Source of the DNA: CAYJAZ01 sp964368455
GTDB lineage: Bacteria; Desulfobacterota; Desulfovibrionia; Desulfovibrionales; Desulfovibrionaceae
Assembly (NCBI GenBank): GCA_964368455.1
Contig: CAYJAZ010000004.1
Location: 1 to 64,000, forward strand
Direction of reading: 5' to 3'
Length of the DNA: 64,000 bases
Shown: one piece after another, positions 9,818 to 17,244 of the stretch
Numbering within the stretch: the first letter of the stretch is position 1
Layout: every line of letters starts with the position of its first letter
Translations under genes and position numbers: made by a program
The notes under the pieces: model-generated
Told to the model about the DNA's origin: nothing
Database searches by the model: none
What the model saw: only the letters and a program-made list of their open reading frames with translations

Positions 9818-10216
9818 ATGGGAAATATTCTCTATGTCAGAGTGAGTGCGTCAACTTTTAAAGAAGAAGATGTAAAAAAATATTATCCTTGCTTGCATGC
9901 GCTTGCGTGGAATAAAGAAGATAAATACATACCAGCTTCACAAAGATATGGCCTACTCGAACTTATCGCAACTATAAAAGATGTTTTAGATTTTACTCCT
10001 TTAGATGCTGAAATAAAAGGCATTATAGAAAAAGATTGGCCTTTAATAGTTGATGCAAAAGAAGAACTCAATCAAGAAATTCTTGATTGGCAAGCCCATA
10101 AAGCAAATGAACTCACGTTCAAAATAGAAGAAATGCTCACGCAAGTTGAAAAAAACTTGCAGGCAGATAAAAAAATAAAGCAAAATATCCTAAAGGGTGA
10201 ATATAATGTTAAATAA
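9818..10216 (+). CDS. Hypothetical protein upstream of ssb
   Basis: A 132-residue protein I cannot assign to a family. It begins MGNILYVRVSASTF, is mainly helical by composition, has no signal peptide or membrane segment, and ends in a Lys-rich helix. An AAGG ribosome-binding site precedes the ATG. It overlaps the ssb start by 11 bases, which implies translational coupling and perhaps a shared role with the single-stranded DNA-binding protein. Confidence 0.7.
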   Translation: MGNILYVRVSASTFKEEDVKKYYPCLHALAWNKEDKYIPASQRYGLLELIATIKDVLDFTPLDAEIKGIIEKDWPLIVDAKEELNQEILDWQAHKANELTFKIEEMLTQVEKNLQADKKIKQNILKGEYNVK

Positions 10217-10667
10217 AGTACAGTTAATCGGCAGACTAGGCAGAGATCCAGAAATGAAATACACAGCTTCTGGTGATCCTATAGCAAATTTCAGCGTTGC
10301 TACAAGCGAATTTACTCGCGATAGAGACGGCAACAGAGGCGAAAGAACAGAATGGCATAATATTTCTGTTTTTGGCAAGATTGCAGAAGTTTGCAATACC
10401 TATATAAGAAAAGGTAGCCTTGTCTATATTGAAGGCTCTTTGAACACACGTAAATGGCAAGACAAAAATGGTCAAGATCGTTACACAACTTCTATAAATG
10501 CACGAACTGTGCAATTCTTAGATAAAAAAGGTGAAAATGGCGGCTTTGATAATGACTATCAACAAAATCGTTCGAATGCACCTAGACAACAACAAGCTAT
10601 GCCAGACGATGATTATGGTTCGCCATTCCCTAGTGAGGCTTCTGCTCTCGACGATATGCCATTCTAA
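10206..10667 (+). CDS. ssb: Single-stranded DNA-binding protein
   Basis: A 153-residue SSB with an N-terminal OB fold (MLNKVQLIGRLGRDPE, then EWHNISVFGK). A Gln/Asn-rich linker follows, then the acidic tip DDMPF that docks replication and repair partners. A GTG at 10197 is in frame, but the ATG at 10206 gives the canonical N-terminus and is preferred. It is translationally coupled to the preceding gene. Confidence 0.95.
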   Translation: MLNKVQLIGRLGRDPEMKYTASGDPIANFSVATSEFTRDRDGNRGERTEWHNISVFGKIAEVCNTYIRKGSLVYIEGSLNTRKWQDKNGQDRYTTSINARTVQFLDKKGENGGFDNDYQQNRSNAPRQQQAMPDDDYGSPFPSEASALDDMPF

Positions 10668-10668
10668 A

Positions 10669-10713
10669 ATTTTATTTTACTCTGCCTTTTATAAAGGAAA
10701 ATTAAAATAAAAT
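10669..10713 (+). terminator. Hairpin after ssb
   Basis: An 11-base inverted repeat, ATTTTATTTTA/TAAAATAAAAT, encloses a second small stem (CCTTT/AAAGG). It begins two bases after the ssb stop. It is A/T-rich with no long T run after it, so terminator strength is uncertain. Confidence 0.45.
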
Positions 10714-10770
10714 TCATCTTTGTCTATATTTAATTAAGTTAAATTAAAACAAAATGAAAAAAATGCTCTG

Positions 10771-10800
10771 AGCTTGCTTTATATTGGCAAGCTTTTTGCA
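10771..10800 (+). promoter_or_regulatory. Candidate sigma-54 promoter of fliG, overlapping a terminator-like hairpin
   Basis: TTGGCAAGCTTTTTGCA (10784-10800) has the -24 GG and -12 GC exactly 10 bases apart and differs from TTGGCAC-N5-TTGCA at one base. The same bases form the right arm of AGCTTGC/GCAAGCT (10771-10777 and 10787-10793) followed by five T, which also reads as an intrinsic terminator for ssb. Flagellar genes of this family are commonly sigma-54 dependent. fliG starts about 130 bases downstream. Confidence 0.55.
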
Positions 10801-10938
10801 TAATTTAGAAGAAAGAAATATAAATTAAAGCATTAGCTATAAAATAAGTTTAAATACTACATAAAATCAAGGGATTATACCTCTATCACCTCTGTCATTT
10901 ACTTGACTTCCTTGAGAGCTTTTGAAATGGAGTAGACA

Positions 10939-11934
10939 ATGGAATTAACAGGAATACAAAAAACAGCAGTTCTTTTATTAGCACTTGGAGATAAATTTAT
11001 TTCTGAGATATTTAAGCGAATGGACAGAAAGGAAATCACTTCTATATCAAAAGTAATTTTCGAACTTCCGCCTGTGCCAAAAGAAATTGTTGAAGAAGTA
11101 TTGCGTGAATTTCATTCTGAATTAGTAGGAACTCAAGACAGCATTATGGGCGGACAAGAGCCCTTGAAGCGTATGCTTCTTAAAAACCTTGACGGCGACA
11201 CAGCAAAATACATCATGGACTCTCTTAATTTAGAATCTGGCCCAGTGCCATTTAGAGAATTAGAAAATGTGAGCCCAAGAATTCTTGCACAATTATTGCG
11301 TAACGAACATCCGCAAACACTTGCACTTATCTTAGGCCATTTACAGCCTGAACAAGCAGCTCAATTACTCACTATGCTACCAGAAGGCGTGCGTGCTGAA
11401 ATCTTGATGCGTTTAGCAGAGCTTGAAACTGTGCCTGAAGAAATGCTTTTAGAAGTTGATAGAGTATTGCAATCACAGCTTATTGCAATGGGTGGTAAAG
11501 AAGGCAAGAAAGTTGGTGGTGTTACAGCTGTTTCTGAAATCCTCAACCAAGTGGAAAGAGCTATCGAAGAAGAAGTGCTTTCAGAAATCGAAGATGAATC
11601 TGCACAACTTGCTGAAGATATTAGAAATCTCATGTTTATCTTTGAAGACTGTAAAGTTCTTGACGACAAAAGCATGCGTGAAGTTCTCAAAGAAGTTAAT
11701 AACGACGATCTCACAATGGCTTTACGTGGTGCTTCTGATGAGCTTAAGGCGAAATTCTATGCAAATATGTCTGAACGTGCTGCCCAAATGATCAAAGAAG
11801 AACTTGAATTTATGGGACCAGCTAAGATATCTGATGTTGAATCAGCACAGCAAAATATTGTTAAGGTTGTAAGAGCACTTGAATCAAGTGGTAAATTGAC
11901 GATAAGTCGAGGAAGTAGCGATGTCTTCATATAA
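10939..11934 (+). CDS. fliG: Flagellar motor switch protein FliG
   Basis: A 331-residue rotor protein that transmits stator torque and switches direction. The conserved middle-domain signature NEHPQTLALILGHL and the C-terminal torque helix region (charged residues in LRGASDELKAKFYANMSERAA) are present. Length is normal. It overlaps fliH by 14 bases. The usual upstream partner fliF is absent; ssb lies upstream instead. Confidence 0.96.
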   Translation: MELTGIQKTAVLLLALGDKFISEIFKRMDRKEITSISKVIFELPPVPKEIVEEVLREFHSELVGTQDSIMGGQEPLKRMLLKNLDGDTAKYIMDSLNLESGPVPFRELENVSPRILAQLLRNEHPQTLALILGHLQPEQAAQLLTMLPEGVRAEILMRLAELETVPEEMLLEVDRVLQSQLIAMGGKEGKKVGGVTAVSEILNQVERAIEEEVLSEIEDESAQLAEDIRNLMFIFEDCKVLDDKSMREVLKEVNNDDLTMALRGASDELKAKFYANMSERAAQMIKEELEFMGPAKISDVESAQQNIVKVVRALESSGKLTISRGSSDVFI

Positions 11935-13432
11935 TACAGCAAGAAATGTTGTCCCTGCAAATGAATACGACGCAGTAAGAGGCAAGAAAAGTGAAGAAAA
12001 AACCCAACATCACACAAAAAAAGATGTAGGCACTATCTTCATGGGCCCTGAAACAAATCGTGAAATGAGCATTGACGACATTCTTGGCCAATCTTCTCAT
12101 TCTTTGTGGAATAAAAACACAGAAGAAGAATACATGACAAGGCTCAAAGAAAAAGCTATTTTAAAAGTTAAATCACTTTTAGCTAGAGCCGAGGAAAAAT
12201 CACAAGAAAGATTGCAAGAAGCTGAAAAAGATGTTGAAGAAATCTACGCAAGAGCAAAGGCTAAAGAAGAAGAAGCTCAAAGAATTTTAGACGAAGCACA
12301 AAATATTAAGGCAGAAGCAGAAAACATTAAAGAAAATGCTACAGAACAAGGCTACACTCAAGGTTTGCATCAAGCTCAAAGCCAATTAGAGCAAGCGAGA
12401 GAAGAGATAGTGCATGAAAAAAGTAAGCAAGCAAAAGCTTGTTCTCATATATTATTAAATATTCATGAACAATGTATAACTATCTTTGATTCTTGGAGAA
12501 AAGACTTAACTGAACTTTTATTAGAAGCTGTTGAAAAATCTACTGGCTATATCTTAGACAATGAAAAAACAGCTCTCTTACAAGCTTTGCTCAGTCAAAG
12601 TGTGAATGCATTGCTTGATAAAAGAGAGTACAAAGTTCGCGTGAATCCATCAGAAGCAATGCTTCTTACTTCACTTATGGAAGAAGTCAATAAATCTTTT
12701 GGACAAAATAGCCATTGGACTTTAGAAAGTGATGACAGTCTTGAAACTGGCTCTATTGTTGTGGAAAGCCCATCTGGACTTATCAGAAATGAAAGACAAG
12801 ATCGTGAAAGTCTTGTGCAAGAAGTGCTAGACAAGCTCAATCTTCCCTTAGGCGAAGGCGATCAAAAAGCTTACGATGCCATTACAAGAAATTTAGTCGG
12901 CCAAGCCAGAGAAGCAAAGATTCCCCTCAGTCCAGAGGAAGAAGAAAATTATGCACAGCAAACAAGAGAAGAACTTCAAGCAATGCCAGATCTTATAGAA
13001 AAAGAATCTGCTCCACAACAAAATCCTCTACACGAAACACCAGAAGAAATACCAGAAGAAGTGCAAGAAGAAATGCCAATTTCAGCACAAGCAGAAGTAG
13101 TAGAAGAAGCAGTTGAAGATCTAGTAGAGCCAGAAGTTTCAGAAAAAACAGAAAAAATTTCAAATACAAATGAAGAAAATCTTGCATCAAGCGAAAATAT
13201 TTCAGACAATGCACAAGAAATAGTTGCACAAACTGACACTATAAGTGAAGAAGCAAGTAAATTAGTTGAAGAAGAACTCAGCCAGTTAGATATAGACAGC
13301 AAGGAAGATCTTCAAAATCTTGCACAGCCACAAGAAGAAAATCAGGCAAAAACACAGGCAAAGACTGAAGAAAAAAATGGCTATACAACAGAACTTGCCG
13401 ATGAATTATTGAATGAAATGGGCTTTAATTAG
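11921..13432 (+). CDS. fliH: FliH-type flagellar export regulator with long acidic C-terminal extension
   Basis: A 503-residue protein placed between fliG and fliI. Residues about 70-150 form a charged coiled coil and about 160-315 match the FliH core (EQGYTQGLHQAQ, then YKVRVNPSEAMLL and WTLESDDSLETGSIVVES). FliH normally inhibits and delivers the FliI ATPase at the export gate and is about 230-260 residues long. Here about 185 extra residues (316-503), rich in Glu, Gln, Ala and Ser with PEEIPEEVQEEMP-like runs, extend the C-terminus. The extension ends in a possible helix (TTELADELLNEMGFN). Confidence 0.85.
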   Translation: MSSYNTARNVVPANEYDAVRGKKSEEKTQHHTKKDVGTIFMGPETNREMSIDDILGQSSHSLWNKNTEEEYMTRLKEKAILKVKSLLARAEEKSQERLQEAEKDVEEIYARAKAKEEEAQRILDEAQNIKAEAENIKENATEQGYTQGLHQAQSQLEQAREEIVHEKSKQAKACSHILLNIHEQCITIFDSWRKDLTELLLEAVEKSTGYILDNEKTALLQALLSQSVNALLDKREYKVRVNPSEAMLLTSLMEEVNKSFGQNSHWTLESDDSLETGSIVVESPSGLIRNERQDRESLVQEVLDKLNLPLGEGDQKAYDAITRNLVGQAREAKIPLSPEEEENYAQQTREELQAMPDLIEKESAPQQNPLHETPEEIPEEVQEEMPISAQAEVVEEAVEDLVEPEVSEKTEKISNTNEENLASSENISDNAQEIVAQTDTISEEASKLVEEELSQLDIDSKEDLQNLAQPQEENQAKTQAKTEEKNGYTTELADELLNEMGFN

Positions 13433-13457
13433 AGCATTTTCAAAATAGAGGACAATT

Positions 13458-14780
13458 ATGGCACTTGATCCAAAAGCATGCATATCATTATTAAAGCAAG
13501 CAGATCCGCTTAAAAGCTATGGAAAAATCAATAAAGTTGTTGGTTTAGTAGCTGAAGGCTCTGGATTAAATCTTTCCGTTGGTAATGTGTGCCATATCAT
13601 TCCAGACGACAAAGGCGAAGAAGTTGCCGCAGAAGTTGTAGGTTTTAGGGATGGCTCTTTACTTTTTATGCCTTATGGCGAAATGCGTGGTGTAAGGCCA
13701 GGTTCACTCGTACGCAATTCTTCTATGCCACCTCTTTTTCCTGTTGGACAATCGCTTTTAGGGCGAGTTCTTGATGCCTTTGGAAAACCTCTTGACGGCA
13801 AAGATCCAGTCGCACCAGAGAGCATGGTGCCAATCTATGCTTCTCCACCCTCTCCACTTTCACGTCCACGCATAGACGAAACACTTGATGTTGGCGTACG
13901 TGCGATAAATTCCTTACTCACTCTTGGCAAGGGACAGCGTGTAGGTATTATGGCTGGTTCTGGTGTGGGTAAATCCACGCTTATGGGCATGATGGCACGT
14001 TATACATCTGCACAAGTAAATGTTTTTGCACTTATAGGCGAGCGTGGTAGAGAAGTTTTAGAATTTATGGAAAAAGATTTAGGGCCAGAAGGCATGGCAA
14101 GATCTGTTGTTATTGTAGCAACTTCCGATCAATCTGCCCTCATTCGTCAAAGAGCAGCTTATGCGGCAACAGCAGTAGCTGAATATTTTAGAGATCTTGG
14201 CCTTGACGTTTTATTAATGATGGACTCCGTCACGCGTTTTGCTATGGCTGGCAGAGAAGTTGGCCTTGCTATTGGCGAACCGCCAACCACAAAAGGCTAC
14301 ACTCCAACTGTTTTTGCACAATTGCCAAAACTTCTTGAAAGAGCTGGACGTTCTGAAAAAGGAACAATTACAGGTATCTATACTGTTCTTGTTGACGGCG
14401 ATGATTTTAACGAACCAATAGCTGATGCTGTGCGATCTATCTTAGACGGGCATATAGTTCTCACTCGTGATTTAGCTGATAAAGGACATTTCCCAGCTAT
14501 CAATGTTTTAAAATCCATTTCAAGAATACGAAATGATATTATTGAAAAAGATTTAGTTCTTGCGGGCAGAATCATCACTTCGCTTATGGCTGAATTTGCC
14601 GAAATGGAAGATATGATAAATATTGGAGCTTATGCCGCTGGCTCTAATCCTGAAATTGACAAAGCAATTGCCATGATGCCAGAAATAAAGAAATTCTTAC
14701 AGCAAAATATTGACGATAAGCAAGATATGGAACAATCTCTCATTCAATTGCTCAACCTTGCTACTGCTGCAAATTCATAG
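13458..14780 (+). CDS. fliI: Flagellum-specific ATPase FliI
   Basis: A 440-residue export ATPase homologous to the F1 beta subunit that powers release of substrates from chaperones at the type III export gate. The Walker A motif GSGVGKS is at residues 167-173, followed by GERGREVLEF and the Walker B region LLMMDSVTRFAMA. The start follows AGAGGA. fliJ is not next; a radical SAM gene begins 8 bases after the stop. Confidence 0.96.
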   Translation: MALDPKACISLLKQADPLKSYGKINKVVGLVAEGSGLNLSVGNVCHIIPDDKGEEVAAEVVGFRDGSLLFMPYGEMRGVRPGSLVRNSSMPPLFPVGQSLLGRVLDAFGKPLDGKDPVAPESMVPIYASPPSPLSRPRIDETLDVGVRAINSLLTLGKGQRVGIMAGSGVGKSTLMGMMARYTSAQVNVFALIGERGREVLEFMEKDLGPEGMARSVVIVATSDQSALIRQRAAYAATAVAEYFRDLGLDVLLMMDSVTRFAMAGREVGLAIGEPPTTKGYTPTVFAQLPKLLERAGRSEKGTITGIYTVLVDGDDFNEPIADAVRSILDGHIVLTRDLADKGHFPAINVLKSISRIRNDIIEKDLVLAGRIITSLMAEFAEMEDMINIGAYAAGSNPEIDKAIAMMPEIKKFLQQNIDDKQDMEQSLIQLLNLATAANS

Positions 14781-14788
14781 AGTTTTTT

Positions 14789-15778
14789 ATGCAAAGTGCT
14801 ATTAATGATAAAATAATTTGCTTACTTTGCCCAAGATCTTGTAGTCTAGATAAAGACGAAATCGGTAATTGCAATGCAAGGCAAAGGCAAGGGCAAGACA
14901 TTGTTTTGCTTACAAAAAATAAAGTCTGTGCCATTCAAATTGATCCTATGGAGAAAAAGCCGCTTTACAATTTTTATCCAAGCGGAAAAATACTTTCAAT
15001 AGGTATGGCTGGCTGTAATCTGCATTGTCTAAACTGCCAAAATTCTTCTATATCTCAAAACTCTGCCTATCATGTGCCGCATAGAATGCTCAATCCACAG
15101 GGCATTGTTTCTCTATTAAAAGATCAAAAATTAAAACATGTTGCCTACACCTATACAGAACCACTCGTGCATTATGAATATGTCTATGCCTCTGCTCAAA
15201 AAGTTCGTGAATACGGGGGAACAAATGTTCTTGTCACTGCTGGCTATATCAATCCCAAACCACTTGAAAAATTGATTGAATGTATTGATGCCGTCAATTT
15301 AGATATAAAGTTTATGCACGATTCAATCTATAAAAAAAATTGCGATGTCGCATTAAAGCCAATTTTAAAAACAGCTGAAATACTTTACAAAAACAATATT
15401 CATTTAGAAGTCACTCATCTAATAATACCTACATTAAATGACAAAGAAGAAGATATAACTGCTTTTGTGACTTTCATTAAAGAAAATCTTGGCAAGGAAA
15501 TTCCTGTGCATTTTTCTGCATTTTCACCGCAGTATAAAAGAATGGAAATTATGCCAACTCCGCGTGAAACTTTAGACAAAGCTTGTGAAATTGCAAAATC
15601 TTTCAACTTAGAGTATATATACAAAGGAAATATGGGCGGACAAAGCAATACCTATTGCCCTTCTTGCAATGAATTACTTATAGAAAGAAATAGATACCAA
15701 GTATCTAGCATAAATCTCTATAAAAATTCATGTCCAAAATGCAAAAGCAGAATATACGGAGTTTATAATGATCAGTGA
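14789..15778 (+). CDS. amrS: AmmeMemoRadiSam system radical SAM enzyme
   Basis: A 329-residue radical SAM protein. The 4Fe-4S motif Cys76-x3-Cys80-x2-Cys83 lies in CNLHCLNCQN. N-terminal cysteines (CLLCPRSC) and a C-terminal CPSC...CPKC pair suggest additional metal sites. This architecture matches the PflA-like enzyme that co-occurs with MEMO1 and AMMECR1 proteins; the reaction is not established. It starts 8 bases after fliI without a clear ribosome-binding site, so coupling to fliI translation is likely, and overlaps the next gene by 11 bases. Confidence 0.88.
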   Translation: MQSAINDKIICLLCPRSCSLDKDEIGNCNARQRQGQDIVLLTKNKVCAIQIDPMEKKPLYNFYPSGKILSIGMAGCNLHCLNCQNSSISQNSAYHVPHRMLNPQGIVSLLKDQKLKHVAYTYTEPLVHYEYVYASAQKVREYGGTNVLVTAGYINPKPLEKLIECIDAVNLDIKFMHDSIYKKNCDVALKPILKTAEILYKNNIHLEVTHLIIPTLNDKEEDITAFVTFIKENLGKEIPVHFSAFSPQYKRMEIMPTPRETLDKACEIAKSFNLEYIYKGNMGGQSNTYCPSCNELLIERNRYQVSSINLYKNSCPKCKSRIYGVYNDQ

Positions 15779-17243
15779 AGCAAATGAAAGCCATCTCAAT
15801 CCCTCTTGGTTTGATTCGCCAGACGGTGAAAATCTTGAAAATTATATCAATGCAAAAGTAAAGACATTTACAAAAGCAAAACCTTTAGGCAAAATTTCAG
15901 CACTTATTGTTCCGCACGCAGGCTATGCCTATTCCTTAGACACAGCTCTTTCTGCTTATGCTCTTTTAAAAAAAGAAGATTACGACAGAGTTTTAGTTCT
16001 TTCTCCTTCTCATCGCTATCCTTTTTTTGGAAAGGTAGGCATTGAGCCAATTGGAAAATTGAAAACTCCTTGTGGCGATATCAGTTTTGATAAAGACTTT
16101 TCCGATAGATTAAAAATGCTTGAGCAAGTGCAAGAAGTCGAAGAAGCAAGCAAGGCTGAACACAGTATTCATATTCAAATGCCCCTCATCCGTCATTTCT
16201 TAGGCGATATTCCTGTTGCAGCTCTTATGTTTGGCAAATGGAAATACGACAAAAACATGGAGAATTTTGCAAAAAACCTCTTTAGAATACTTGACACTTT
16301 TGACGGCGGTATCGGCAGAACACTAATCATTATCAGCACAGACTTCACGCATTATGGCCAAAATTTTAATTATTTGCCCTTTATCGAAGATGTAAAATCA
16401 AATATAGAACAATTAGATCAAAATGTGTATCAAAGTTTTGCTTCGCATGACATTGAATTATTTGAAAAAATCATGCAAAAAACAAAGGCTACTGTATGTG
16501 GACAAGTAGCGTTAAAATTTTTGCTCACACTTGTGCCTGACAAAATCAAGGTAGAGCAAGTTGCCTACACTACTTCAGCAGAAAATACTGGAGATTATTC
16601 GCATTCTGTTTCCTATCTTTCTGCCATTGTTTTTGCTGATTGGAATAAAGGCTTTAATCCAAGATTACCTGAAATAACTGAAGAAGAAAGCAAATTTACT
16701 TACGAAGAAAAACAAATGCTTTTAGATATTGCAAAGGCTTGCGTGACTTATTCTGTGCAATACGATCAAGTGGCAAAAGTCGATTACAATACCGTACCAG
16801 AAAAATTTAAGGAAAATTGTGCTGTCTTTGTTACTCTAGAAAAAAATGGCCAGCTCAGAGGCTGTATTGGCGACATTATTCCTCAAAGACCCTTAATAGA
16901 CTCTGTTATCCAAAGGGCCTATTCCGCCGCACTTGAAGATCCACGTTTTGAAAAAGTCCGCGTGGACGAATTGCCATACATAGAAGTTGAACTATCTATA
17001 CTCACACCCCCTGTACCTATTGCTTCGTACAAGGACATTATCATAGGCAAGCATGGTGTTATATTACAAAAAGATAAAAATTCCGCAGTCTTCTTACCGC
17101 ATATAGCTACAGAACAAGGCTGGAATAAAGAAGAAATGCTTATGCATTTGGCACAAAAGGCAGGTTTAAATCCTCATGAAATAAAAGAAAATTGGGATGC
17201 TTGCACTTTTTACATATTCACAGCGGAACTTATAAAGGATTAA
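15768..17243 (+). CDS. Fused MEMO1-AMMECR1 protein (AmmeMemoRadiSam B and A)
   Basis: A 491-residue fusion of the two remaining AmmeMemoRadiSam partners. Residues about 10-300 are the MEMO1 domain, related to extradiol dioxygenases, with candidate metal residues His50 (VPHAGY), His82, His142/145 and Cys254 (TVCGQ). Residues about 315-491 are AMMECR1 with its hallmark LRGCIG at 373-378. The biochemical function is unknown. Fusion and the 11-base overlap with amrS indicate that all three act together. The TRAP permease starts one base after its stop. Confidence 0.9.
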   Translation: MISEANESHLNPSWFDSPDGENLENYINAKVKTFTKAKPLGKISALIVPHAGYAYSLDTALSAYALLKKEDYDRVLVLSPSHRYPFFGKVGIEPIGKLKTPCGDISFDKDFSDRLKMLEQVQEVEEASKAEHSIHIQMPLIRHFLGDIPVAALMFGKWKYDKNMENFAKNLFRILDTFDGGIGRTLIIISTDFTHYGQNFNYLPFIEDVKSNIEQLDQNVYQSFASHDIELFEKIMQKTKATVCGQVALKFLLTLVPDKIKVEQVAYTTSAENTGDYSHSVSYLSAIVFADWNKGFNPRLPEITEEESKFTYEEKQMLLDIAKACVTYSVQYDQVAKVDYNTVPEKFKENCAVFVTLEKNGQLRGCIGDIIPQRPLIDSVIQRAYSAALEDPRFEKVRVDELPYIEVELSILTPPVPIASYKDIIIGKHGVILQKDKNSAVFLPHIATEQGWNKEEMLMHLAQKAGLNPHEIKENWDACTFYIFTAELIKD

Positions 17244-17244
17244 T

